Shown piece after piece: positions 45,478 through 53,341 of a stretch of DNA of 57,482 bases. The DNA lies in NCBI GenBank assembly GCA_021324825.1, contig JAJPII010000045.1, forward strand, positions 1 through 57,482. The letters run 5' to 3'. Source of the DNA: Spartobacteria bacterium. Its GTDB lineage: Bacteria > Verrucomicrobiota > Verrucomicrobiia > Chthoniobacterales > Chthoniobacteraceae. The translations under genes were made by a program, and so were the position numbers. The notes beneath the pieces were generated by a model. It ran no database searches, was not told the origin of the DNA, and was given only the letters and a program-made list of their open reading frames with translations. Position 1 is the first letter of the stretch, and every line of letters begins with the position of its first letter.

Positions 45478-46104
45478 GTGCCGGCAATCCTGATCGATCA
45501 CCCATTGGTCCGCGCGAAGCTCACCCGCATCCGCGACGAAAGGACGCCGCCGGATGAATTCCGCCGGGGAGTCTCCGAACTGGCGGCGTTGATGGCGTTC
45601 GAGGCGACCCGGACGCTGGAAACAATCCCGGCCGAAGTGCGAACCCCGGTCGCCCCTTTTCCGGGCGCGGCGCTGGCGCGGCCGATCATACTCGTTCCAA
45701 TCCTGCGCGCGGGTCTCGGCATGGCGGACGGCATGTGCAAGGTGCTGCCGGAAGCCAGCGTGGGGCACATCGGCCTTTTCCGCGACGAAATGACGCACAG
45801 ACCGCAGAAGTACTATTCCAATTTTCCTTCCCATCTCGCTTCGGCGGATGTGTTCGTTCTCGACCCGATGCTCGCGACCGGCTGGAGCGCCACGGAGGCC
45901 ATAGCTCTGCTTAAGACACACGGCGCCAGCCGCATACGTTTCATTTGCCTGGTTGGCTGCCCGGAAGGCGTCGCACAGCTTTCCGCGGCGCATCCCGATG
46001 TCCTCATCCATGCGGCGGCCATCGACGACGGACTGAATGAGCGGGCCTACATCGTGCCGGGCCTCGGCGACGCGGGCGACCGCTATTTCGGGACGTTCTT
46101 GTAA
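45478..46104 (+). CDS. upp: Uracil phosphoribosyltransferase
   Basis: Salvages uracil to UMP with PRPP. The 208-aa protein has normal length and the family motifs: IILVPILRAGLGMADG, the PRPP loop LDPMLATGWSATEAI and the C-terminal PGLGDAGDRYFGT. The residue after ATG in the PRPP loop is followed by Trp rather than Gly or Asn, a position that varies in the family. The start is a GTG, 79 bases from the divergent transpeptidase start. A prepilin-like gene follows after 41 bases and is probably a separate unit. Confidence 0.95.
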   Translation: MPAILIDHPLVRAKLTRIRDERTPPDEFRRGVSELAALMAFEATRTLETIPAEVRTPVAPFPGAALARPIILVPILRAGLGMADGMCKVLPEASVGHIGLFRDEMTHRPQKYYSNFPSHLASADVFVLDPMLATGWSATEAIALLKTHGASRIRFICLVGCPEGVAQLSAAHPDVLIHAAAIDDGLNERAYIVPGLGDAGDRYFGTFL

Positions 46105-46145
46105 AGGCAGGCCCTGCCGCGCGCCGGCCCGCCAAGGCATGGAAC

Positions 46146-46634
46146 GTGCTTTTTCGCTGGTTGTTTATGGTCCGCCCATTTCCAGCCTCCCGATGCGCCG
46201 CCGGCTTTACGCTTACGGAGGTGCTTGTCGCCCTGGCGATGATCGGCCTCATGGCGTCCTCGGCGCTTTGGGCGCTCGTCATCATCAATGCGGACGCCTC
46301 GGTCGCCCGTCTTTACACGGGCGCGATGACGGTCGCCCAAGCCCGAATCGACCTGATCCTCTCCGATACGCCCTTCGATCCCCAGCTCGATGAATATCCC
46401 GCGGGGGGCGAACTCAACCTCGGCACGCAGACGCAAACGGTGCCGATCTATACCGACCCCTCCACGGGGAATGTCGTCGTCAGCGGGACGATGACCACGA
46501 CCATCTCGGACCCCGGCCTGACGATCAACGGCAACAGTCTCAACACGTACCAGGCCACGGTCACCGTCACCTACCAGTACCGCAACAGGAATTACACGGT
46601 GAAGATGAACACCCTGCGCGCTTCCGACGCATGA
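46146..46634 (+). CDS. Prepilin-like protein (GspI-like)
   Basis: A 162-aa protein with a type IV prepilin N-terminus: basic leader, processing site and hydrophobic stem in AGFTLTEVLVALAMIGLM (about residues 19-36, Glu at +5). The C-terminal part is Thr-rich and beta-like. Leader length depends on the start; the ATG at 46167 would shorten it by 7 residues. It overlaps the next prepilin by 4 bases. The three-gene cassette looks like minor pseudopilins; a full secretion system is not in the window. Confidence 0.82.
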   Translation: MLFRWLFMVRPFPASRCAAGFTLTEVLVALAMIGLMASSALWALVIINADASVARLYTGAMTVAQARIDLILSDTPFDPQLDEYPAGGELNLGTQTQTVPIYTDPSTGNVVVSGTMTTTISDPGLTINGNSLNTYQATVTVTYQYRNRNYTVKMNTLRASDA

Positions 46635-47410
46635 CCCGGCGCGCGTTCACACTCATCGAGATGATGATCTCGCTCAGCGCGATCGGGATCGCCGGCGGCA
46701 TTATTTTTCTGGTGCTCAACAGCGGCTTTGTCCTCTTCGCCAAGAACACCGCGATGAACGTCGCCCACGAACAGGCGCGCGTGGCCATCCTGCAAATGGA
46801 GAGGAATATCCACTCGGCGGTCTCCGTGCCGCAGCTCATCGACGCCAACCTCAACGCCGTGGTCGGCAGCGGACCTGCGGCGGGCGTCTCCTTCCAGGTT
46901 TTCGCGGCCGGGCCTTACCGCATCGCGACGGACGCGGCGGCGGCGCAAAGCGTGGTATCGCTCATCATTCCGGCCGGGTCGGCGGCGCCGGCGGCGCTCC
47001 AGCGGCTCATCATTCCCACGCACCAGATAGAGCAGGATATAACCGCCGTCAGCGGCGCCGGAACGGTGAACGTAACGCTGGCGAACAACCTCGGGGTCGC
47101 CGTCTCCACCTCCAACGGCACGTACGACATCATTTCCTTCATCACCAACCGCGTCAGCTATGTCGTGGTCGGCGGCCAACTCCGTTACTACCCTCCCGGC
47201 ACGGCGGGAACCTCCAACTACGCCGTGCTGGCCTCCGACATAACGAACGCAACTCCCTTTGCCATTCCGGCCAGCCTCAACAACCATTTCGTGGCGGCGG
47301 TGCAGCTTAGCGCGCAAGACCCCGCCTACAGCGCGCGCGGGTATCTCTCGTCGAACATGTTCATCAATTCGCAGATCCCTTACAAAGCCAGGATGACCAC
47401 CTACCAATAG
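46631..47410 (+). CDS. Prepilin-like protein (GspJ/PilW-like)
   Basis: A 259-aa protein with a very short leader and prepilin site RRAFTLIEMMISLSAIGIAGG (Glu at +5). The rest is Ala, Ser and Thr-rich, with few charged residues, as in larger minor pilins. It overlaps the first prepilin by 4 bases and shares one base with the next gene's GTG. The set is similar in arrangement to the prepilin cassettes described from Verrucomicrobia, but I cannot match it exactly. Confidence 0.82.
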   Translation: MTRRAFTLIEMMISLSAIGIAGGIIFLVLNSGFVLFAKNTAMNVAHEQARVAILQMERNIHSAVSVPQLIDANLNAVVGSGPAAGVSFQVFAAGPYRIATDAAAAQSVVSLIIPAGSAAPAALQRLIIPTHQIEQDITAVSGAGTVNVTLANNLGVAVSTSNGTYDIISFITNRVSYVVVGGQLRYYPPGTAGTSNYAVLASDITNATPFAIPASLNNHFVAAVQLSAQDPAYSARGYLSSNMFINSQIPYKARMTTYQ

Positions 47411-49278
47411 TGGTTATGAAAACGAACGAGGAATCCGGGGCCACCATCATTATCGTCCTGGTCGTGCTGGCGACGCTCGTCGTCTTCGTGGGGGCGGCTT
47501 TGAGCTACACCGAGACGCTCGCGCGCCAGGTGGAGCGCAGCAACGTCATGCAACAGGCTCAGGAGATAGGCGACGGCGCCGTCGAGCTGGCTTTCGCGAG
47601 CTGGCGCGAGATTTGCCGCGAGAGCGGCGACCAGGCTCTCCCAACCGCGAGCTTCCAATCCATCCCGCTTCCAACGCAGGCCAACTTCCCCGGCGTCCCG
47701 AACTTCACCGCCAGCGCCGCGCCATCCTCCGCGCCCGCCACGGTTCTCTCCAACTTCCGGGTGCAGGCCGTCGATCCCCAGATCACCACGGTGGACGGCT
47801 TCGGCGGCAGCTCGCTTTCCGCGACAGCAGTCCCCCCGCCCGGCATCGGGCAATCCCCCGGACAGACCAGCGTCTATTACCTCGCGACAGCCGACGTGGT
47901 TCTCCCGGCGCTAGGCAACCCGGTGCGCGTAAACGTAAGGCGCGTCTTCCAGAAACAAACCATCTCCCCGTGGAACTGGGCCGTCTTTTATAATGACACG
48001 CTGGAGATGCAGCCCAGCCCGCCCATGAATGTGACCGGCTGGGTGCATACCAACGACAATCTTTATACGGCCATGTCAACCCTGACCTTCGACACGAAGG
48101 CGACCTTCTCCCTGAACTGGTACGACGCCTTCGCGCCCGGCGATCCGCGCGCTCCGGGCGGCTCCTCCCCCGCCGCGCCCGGCACTCCGAACTACCCCGC
48201 CAACCTGCCGCCCGCGCAGGAAAATCCGCAGCTTCCGTTCGGGTTTGACCCGACGGACCTCTCCGCCGGGGATAACGCAAACGACACGGACGGTTACCAT
48301 GAACTGCTGGAAGAACCGATACTCCAGGCCGGCAGTTACGCTCCCGACACAAGCCAGGACGATCCGCTCCTCGGCAAGCGCTTCTATGACCAAGCCGGCA
48401 TAAAGGTGCTGGTGGACGCAAGCGACAACGTCACGCTCGTCGACTCGAGTTACAACGTCATCACCGCCGCGAGCACGGGCAACGACCACGCGCTCTACAC
48501 CATCTTCACGAACGCGATCACCACGGGCGCGAGCATCCAGGACAACCGGGAAAACGCGTCCGTCCGCTTGGTGACGGTGGACATGGGCGCGGTCAACACC
48601 GGCATCCAGGCGGCGACGGCAAACGGAACCCTGACGAGTTTCAACGGCATCATCTATGTCAACGACACGAGCGCCGACCCCACCGGCCAGAACTCGGCCT
48701 TGAAGCGCGGCGTGATGTTGAAAAACGGAGCCACCCTCCCCCCGGGCGGATTGACGGTCGCCAGCAACAACCCGGTTTACATCCAGGGCGACTACAATAC
48801 GGGCGCTTCGAGCGGCGTGCAGCCCGCCTCCGACGCTTCGACGAGCGACCCGACGAACCCCACCGTCAGCGGCTACACGCGGCAGCCCGCGCTCGTCGCG
48901 GGGGATGCGGTCTACGTCCTCTCCAACGCGTGGCAGAACGCCAACTCCTTCACCGACCTGAGCACGCGCACCGCCGTCAACACCACCATCAACACGGCAA
49001 TCCTGGCGGGCATCGTCCCGTCGGCCAACAACACTTACAGCGGCGGCGCGGAGAACTTTCCGCGATTCATGGAGAACTGGTCGGGCGCGGCGTTCACTTA
49101 CTACGGCTCGATGGTGGAACTCTACAACAGCCAGCAGGCCACCGGTTCCTGGGGCCAGGCGAATGTCTACAACCCCCCGACGCGCCAATGGTATTTCGAC
49201 ACCAACTTCTACACCAACCCGCCAAGGGGCGCCTTGACGATCTCCAACTATATAAAGCAAAGATGGTACATCCAGTAA
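47410..49278 (+). CDS. Large PilX-like cell-surface or pilus-associated protein
   Basis: A 622-aa protein with a short N-terminal soluble part, one hydrophobic helix (about residues 11-33) that reads like a PilX/Tad-type stem (ATIIIVLVVLATLVVFVGA), and a long polar Asn/Thr/Gly-rich exterior with many Asn-Asp-Thr loops suggesting a beta-helix or adhesin-like fold. It lacks the FTLIE prepilin site. Start GTG 47410 or ATG 47416. Directly after two prepilins, so likely the large tip or scaffold member of the cassette. It overlaps the next gene by 16 bases. Confidence 0.72.
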   Translation: MVMKTNEESGATIIIVLVVLATLVVFVGAALSYTETLARQVERSNVMQQAQEIGDGAVELAFASWREICRESGDQALPTASFQSIPLPTQANFPGVPNFTASAAPSSAPATVLSNFRVQAVDPQITTVDGFGGSSLSATAVPPPGIGQSPGQTSVYYLATADVVLPALGNPVRVNVRRVFQKQTISPWNWAVFYNDTLEMQPSPPMNVTGWVHTNDNLYTAMSTLTFDTKATFSLNWYDAFAPGDPRAPGGSSPAAPGTPNYPANLPPAQENPQLPFGFDPTDLSAGDNANDTDGYHELLEEPILQAGSYAPDTSQDDPLLGKRFYDQAGIKVLVDASDNVTLVDSSYNVITAASTGNDHALYTIFTNAITTGASIQDNRENASVRLVTVDMGAVNTGIQAATANGTLTSFNGIIYVNDTSADPTGQNSALKRGVMLKNGATLPPGGLTVASNNPVYIQGDYNTGASSGVQPASDASTSDPTNPTVSGYTRQPALVAGDAVYVLSNAWQNANSFTDLSTRTAVNTTINTAILAGIVPSANNTYSGGAENFPRFMENWSGAAFTYYGSMVELYNSQQATGSWGQANVYNPPTRQWYFDTNFYTNPPRGALTISNYIKQRWYIQ

Positions 49279-49835
49279 GGCGTCTCGCCCTGCTGCTGGT
49301 TCTGCTAAGTTCCGGCGCCGCGCGCGCGGGCATCGACCTGACGCCGCGCCCCTCCGTCTACCTCGCGGAAGGGGTCAAGATGCCGAATCTCTCCTTTACC
49401 GACGGCAAGAACGAAATCGCCTACACCCCGCCGCCGGATTGGAAATGCGAGGGCGACAGTTCCAGGCTTCTCCTCCTGCCAAGGAATAGAGTCCAGGCCG
49501 AGGCCTCCATAGAAAAGACGCCCCCGCCCATCACCGCCGTATTCGACGAAGCAGGCGCAAAAAAACTGACCGATACAGTCGTCGCCAGCCTGCCGCGAGG
49601 CAGCCGGAAGGTCGCCGTCCTTTCGCAGGAGAAAAACCCGCTGCGAATCAACGGCAAGGAGACCTATGAAGTCGTTGTCTCCTCCGTATTTTTCGGACAG
49701 GCCGTTACAACAAGCGCCGTCTTTTGCACGCGCGGAAAAGAGCAGCTTGTATTCAGGCTGTTTTGCCACTCCGCCGATTTCCCGGAACTAGCCCGGGCTT
49801 TCCGGAGAAGCCTCTATTCCTTCCAGGGGTTCTAG
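49263..49835 (+). CDS. Exported protein of unknown function after the prepilin cassette
   Basis: A 190-aa protein with a signal peptide (about 1-22, ending ARA). The mature part has EIAYTPPPDWKCEGDSSRL and VLSQEKNPLRINGKETYEVV segments that look like a beta-rich periplasmic domain; I do not recognize the family. It starts within the preceding gene (16-base overlap), so it is part of the cassette's transcription unit. Function unknown; a periplasmic accessory of the pilin-like system is possible. Confidence 0.65.
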   Translation: MVHPVRRLALLLVLLSSGAARAGIDLTPRPSVYLAEGVKMPNLSFTDGKNEIAYTPPPDWKCEGDSSRLLLLPRNRVQAEASIEKTPPPITAVFDEAGAKKLTDTVVASLPRGSRKVAVLSQEKNPLRINGKETYEVVVSSVFFGQAVTTSAVFCTRGKEQLVFRLFCHSADFPELARAFRRSLYSFQGF

Positions 49836-49844
49836 CCCGGCTAC

Positions 49845-50309
49845 CTAGCGCCCCAGCAATCGCGCATCCAGCGGGAACTCGCCCCTGTCCTGGATCGTGA
49901 TCTTGCGAAAATCCGGATGCGCCGGGTTCAACGCGAAATTCCGTTCCTCGGGAACGAGCACGCTGGGAACCGACAGAACGGCGGAACGCCTTTCACGCGC
50001 CCAGCGGTCGCCGATTTGCATCGTCGCATCGCCCGGGGGCTCGGCCATCCAAAACAAAGGCATGCTTTCACGGCGAAGCGTCTCCTCCAAAGAGTCATCC
50101 CACTGGGCAAAGAACGCCTTGTAGTGGCCGCTGACGGGAATCGGGCGCGTATGGACGAATATCTCCAGCGCGCCAAGCGAACGGTGCTCGCTCAGATAGA
50201 CCATCGGCACGCCGGGCGAATTCCACCTGCCGCCGTAGAGCCGCGCGCCTTCCCCGGAAAAAACCGAGTCCGCGTATTTGGCCTTAACGATCCGCCAACC
50301 CGACCCCAT
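49845..50309 (-). CDS. RES-domain toxin
   Basis: A 154-aa protein of the RES family, whose known members (such as MbcT) destroy NAD+. The conserved residues are visible: Arg in ARLYGGRWNSPG, Glu in YLSEHRSLGALEIFVH and Ser near SAVLSVPSVLVPEERNF with NPAHPDF after it. It is coded directly after the Xre antitoxin (stop and start adjacent), which is the usual order for this type. The active residues look intact, so the toxin is probably functional. Confidence 0.85.
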   Translation of the reverse strand: MGSGWRIVKAKYADSVFSGEGARLYGGRWNSPGVPMVYLSEHRSLGALEIFVHTRPIPVSGHYKAFFAQWDDSLEETLRRESMPLFWMAEPPGDATMQIGDRWARERRSAVLSVPSVLVPEERNFALNPAHPDFRKITIQDRGEFPLDARLLGR

Positions 50310-50816
50310 TTAGGAATAGACGCCGTGGTCGATGCGCCCGAGAAGATTCTCCACCTCCCGCGCGCCAACCTCCGTGCGCGCATAGTCCAGCGGAGCGATA
50401 TTGCCCAAGCCGAATTGCGGAAACTGGAGCCACTCCCGCGCGGCTTCCACTCCGCCGAAAACGTCGGCGGCCTTTCCCACGAGCCGCGCGTAACGCACCA
50501 CCCTGTCGGATTCGCCTTCGTCCAGACGGCCCGCGTGTTTGCGCCGGTGAAGGGTGGCGCGAGAAATGTTGAGTTTCTCCGCGAGTTGGTCGAGGGGCAG
50601 CCCGAGCAATTCGCGCAACCGGAGAAGTTCGCCAAAAGGAAGCCCCGCCAGCACAGTGCGTATGAGGGCGCCAGCCCCGGTTTTGGGTCTTGCCCCGATA
50701 AACTGTCCCACGATGCCCGTAATGCCCAATTCCATGGGTGGGGCTTCCATGAGGCGAATTGCGCTTTCTTCCTCTGGAAAATCCTCAGCGCCGCCTTTTC
50801 CTTTCTTGTATTTCAT
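50310..50816 (-). CDS. Xre/MbcA/ParS-type antitoxin
   Basis: A 168-aa antitoxin. An HTH segment near residues 85-115 (LDQLAEKLNISRATLHRRK) and the C-terminal GLGNIAPLDYARTEVGAREVENLLGRIDHGVYS-type region, including the ...RIDHGVY end that plugs the RES active site, are typical of MbcA/Xre antitoxins. The ATG at 50816 has an AAGGTGAT ribosome site 6 bases upstream; a longer frame to 50888 is less likely. It precedes the toxin with no gap. Confidence 0.85.
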   Translation of the reverse strand: MKYKKGKGGAEDFPEEESAIRLMEAPPMELGITGIVGQFIGARPKTGAGALIRTVLAGLPFGELLRLRELLGLPLDQLAEKLNISRATLHRRKHAGRLDEGESDRVVRYARLVGKAADVFGGVEAAREWLQFPQFGLGNIAPLDYARTEVGAREVENLLGRIDHGVYS

Positions 50817-50865
50817 ATGGATCACCTTACACCTCCACATGAGCGCATACAAGATTTTTTTTCTT

Positions 50866-52353
50866 TCAGTTGAAGATTCGCATACCACCCCCTTGGCGGA
50901 TCATCATTCCCTCAATACTCGGACCGCCTCCTTCGTCGGAGCCGGAATCGAAGTCATCCCCTTTTTGGGCTTCGTCGCCGAGGTTGAATTGAATCCTGTT
51001 AAAGGCCTCAGGTTTGAAGGTGACACGCCCAAAGTTCGGGCTGTTCCCGATGAATTCCTTGCCGTCCCATTTTTCGACCGACACCGTCACCATCCCGCGT
51101 CCGGCGAAATACGCGCGGATATCGCCGGGCTTGGGTTTTGCCTCGCTGGCGTTCTTGCCGGCCATGTCGATTTCCTCGATGCGTTCGACCGGGATTTTCA
51201 ATGTCGCGTAGGTGGACGCGAGCGCGGCGGTCCCGCTGACGATCTCCTTCAGCGCTCCCGAAACCTTGTCCCCGTTGGCGAGTTTCAATGTATCCTCCAC
51301 GGATTTCTCGCCCGGCTTCAGCGGCTCTTCGAATTTGCCGTCCCAGGAGGAGATCGCTATCTTGCTGACTTTCACGAGGCCGCGCCCCTGGGAAGTGAAC
51401 GACACGCCGCCGCCGCCTCCCGCGAACTCGCCGCGGTCCGTCCATTGCTTGGCGAGATGCCCGTCGACGAGGAGTGAGATGGTTTTGGCGTCCTTGTCCA
51501 CACGGACGCCGAAATGCGCCTTGTTCCGCTCCATCATGTTCGGCAACTCCGTCTGCCCCAGGTTGCTGGAGCCGTTGTTGCGGCGCATCCGTTCCAGGTA
51601 GACGAAGTTGTTGTTCATCTGGAGCATATAGGCGTTGCCCCCGTAGCGATCCGGCTGGTCGGTGTAAATGTTGATGACAACCTGCAAGTAACCCGCCCAA
51701 GCCATATCGAACTCAATGTCTGAAAGATTAGGCAATTTGAAGTCCCGCCCGAGTATTCCTCCGTTGCGAGTATAGAATGTCCCGTCGCGATATTTCCAAG
51801 TGCTTCCGTTGCTCCAGCCTTCGGGTCCGGTCGGCCCTTCATAGATCGTGGAATGGCTCTGCCGGCGCGGCACGACGCTTTTGATCATTGCCCGCGGTAT
51901 TGTGAGCATGCCGCCGTACCACGTATCGAGTTCCAGCTTCTCCGCATCCAGGGTTGCGATGGTTCCCTCCAGTTCGTCGCCATTGGTCAGCACGACGCCG
52001 AAAATATCCTTCCCAACCGAAGGCTTGGCCTTTCGTTGCGCGAGCTTTACCTCCGACAGTTTTGCCATGCTGAATTCTATCGGGCTCTTGGCTTCGGGAC
52101 TCTGCCAGCGCACTCCCGCCTTCGGATCAATTTCCAGCAAGGAACCGTGGAGAGTGTCGCGATTCAAAAACTGGAGAACGTCGCTCTGCTCCGCGGCAAC
52201 CGGTTTGCCGGGATCGTCCTTGGGCTTTTGAACGACGATGCGCTTTGGCGCCGCAGCGTCGGCGGGCGGCCCTGAGACGACGATCTCACTTTCCCCGATG
52301 CCCGGGAGAACCATTGCGAATACAAGGACTAGGAAGCGTTTTGTCATTGTCAT
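50866..52353 (-). CDS. Exported protein with LamG/DUF1080-like middle
   Basis: A 495-aa secreted protein (signal peptide about 1-22). The middle (about 165-330) with TWKYRDGTFYTRNGGILGRDFKLPNLSDIEFD and KTISLLVDGHLAKQW reads like a concanavalin/LamG-type (family-16-like or DUF1080-like) sugar-binding fold. On both sides are repeated NGD-containing barrels (VLTNGDELEGTIATLD; LANGDKVSGALKEI) like small SH3/OB modules. No catalytic residues recognized. It lies 10 bases downstream of the cyclase-repeat gene on the same strand and may be part of that envelope-gene unit. Function unknown. Confidence 0.7.
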   Translation of the reverse strand: MTMTKRFLVLVFAMVLPGIGESEIVVSGPPADAAAPKRIVVQKPKDDPGKPVAAEQSDVLQFLNRDTLHGSLLEIDPKAGVRWQSPEAKSPIEFSMAKLSEVKLAQRKAKPSVGKDIFGVVLTNGDELEGTIATLDAEKLELDTWYGGMLTIPRAMIKSVVPRRQSHSTIYEGPTGPEGWSNGSTWKYRDGTFYTRNGGILGRDFKLPNLSDIEFDMAWAGYLQVVINIYTDQPDRYGGNAYMLQMNNNFVYLERMRRNNGSSNLGQTELPNMMERNKAHFGVRVDKDAKTISLLVDGHLAKQWTDRGEFAGGGGGVSFTSQGRGLVKVSKIAISSWDGKFEEPLKPGEKSVEDTLKLANGDKVSGALKEIVSGTAALASTYATLKIPVERIEEIDMAGKNASEAKPKPGDIRAYFAGRGMVTVSVEKWDGKEFIGNSPNFGRVTFKPEAFNRIQFNLGDEAQKGDDFDSGSDEGGGPSIEGMMIRQGGGMRIFN

Positions 52354-52363
52354 AGAGATGCGG

Positions 52364-53341
52364 CTACCGCTCGTAGATCGGCAGGAAACGGTAATTCAAG
52401 GCGAGGGAAAGCAAAGAAGTGGTCGTGCCAAATATCGGGCCCATATTGCCGCCCCAGCTTCCGTCATCCTCCTGCGCCTGGCCAAGGCTTTTGATGTTCT
52501 GTTGATTCCAGCTTTCCCATGCGGCGGGCGAAGCGCGAAAAAACGCCTGCGCCGCGTAATAGAGGTAGTATTGAAAGTAGTTCTCATTCCCCGCGTCGCC
52601 CGAATCCCGCAAATAATGGAACGCCGCCTGGAATGGCGCGCTCTTCTGCTTTTTCGCGAGAGCCAGAACCAGGACGCCGATGGCCGTGCGCGCGCCGTCC
52701 GGCCCTTGCGGGCTCGTATAGCCGATGCCGCCCTCGGGTGTCTGCAAGTCCGTGATGAACCGGAGCGCTTTCTGGATGGCCGGTTCCGGGACGCCGATGC
52801 CGGCGTTGCGGGCCGCGAACAAAGCGACGATCTGCGCGCCGCTCACCGTGGAATCGGCGTCCGGGCTCTCGGGCGAGTAGCGCCAGGCGTTCATCGGGTT
52901 GTTGGCTTGCGAGGTCAGGATCAGATTCACCGCCTTCCGCAAAGCGGGCCCGATCCGCGGGTCATCCACCGCCCCGTACGCCTCCGCGAGCGCCAGTGTG
53001 GAAAAACCGTGGTTATACATCGAGTTCCCGATATAGCCATTCTCGGGGTTGGCCGCTTTCAGGATGAAGTTGACGCCGCGGTGAACCGCTTCTCTATAAG
53101 GGCCGAAATTAGGGTCTTCCCCGTGCGCGAGAATGCAGAGAATCGACAGCCCCACGACCGCCGGTTCGGAGCCGTATTGCCCGTCCCAGGCGCCTTCGGC
53201 GTTCTGACTTTTGACGAGGTATCGGATTCCATTCACGTACATCCGGTCGGCTTGAGGAGGGATATTTCCCTCTTCCTGGGCCTCCGTCCGCGGAAGCGCC
53301 AAGAATCCGCAGAGCAGAAATAAGAAAAGCTTACTCCCCAT
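52364..53341 (-). CDS. Exported terpenoid-cyclase/prenyltransferase-repeat protein
   Basis: A 325-aa secreted protein (signal peptide about 1-21 after the start at 53341) made of alpha/alpha-toroid repeats of the squalene-cyclase/prenyltransferase type: repeated GIRYLVKSQNAEGAWDG, GVNFILKAANPENGYIG and ALRFITDLQTPEGGIGY units. No catalytic Asp motif (DxDD or similar) is seen, so it is probably a binding or structural relative, as in many PVC secreted proteins. The start overlaps the giant membrane protein's stop by 11 bases. Confidence 0.75.
   Translation of the reverse strand: MGSKLFLFLLCGFLALPRTEAQEEGNIPPQADRMYVNGIRYLVKSQNAEGAWDGQYGSEPAVVGLSILCILAHGEDPNFGPYREAVHRGVNFILKAANPENGYIGNSMYNHGFSTLALAEAYGAVDDPRIGPALRKAVNLILTSQANNPMNAWRYSPESPDADSTVSGAQIVALFAARNAGIGVPEPAIQKALRFITDLQTPEGGIGYTSPQGPDGARTAIGVLVLALAKKQKSAPFQAAFHYLRDSGDAGNENYFQYYLYYAAQAFFRASPAAWESWNQQNIKSLGQAQEDDGSWGGNMGPIFGTTTSLLSLALNYRFLPIYER

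Noticed and set aside
45840..45900. Trp in the PRPP loop of upp as a sign of lost function
   Set aside because: The position after DPMLATG varies (Gly, His, Asn) in the family, and the rest of the site is intact.
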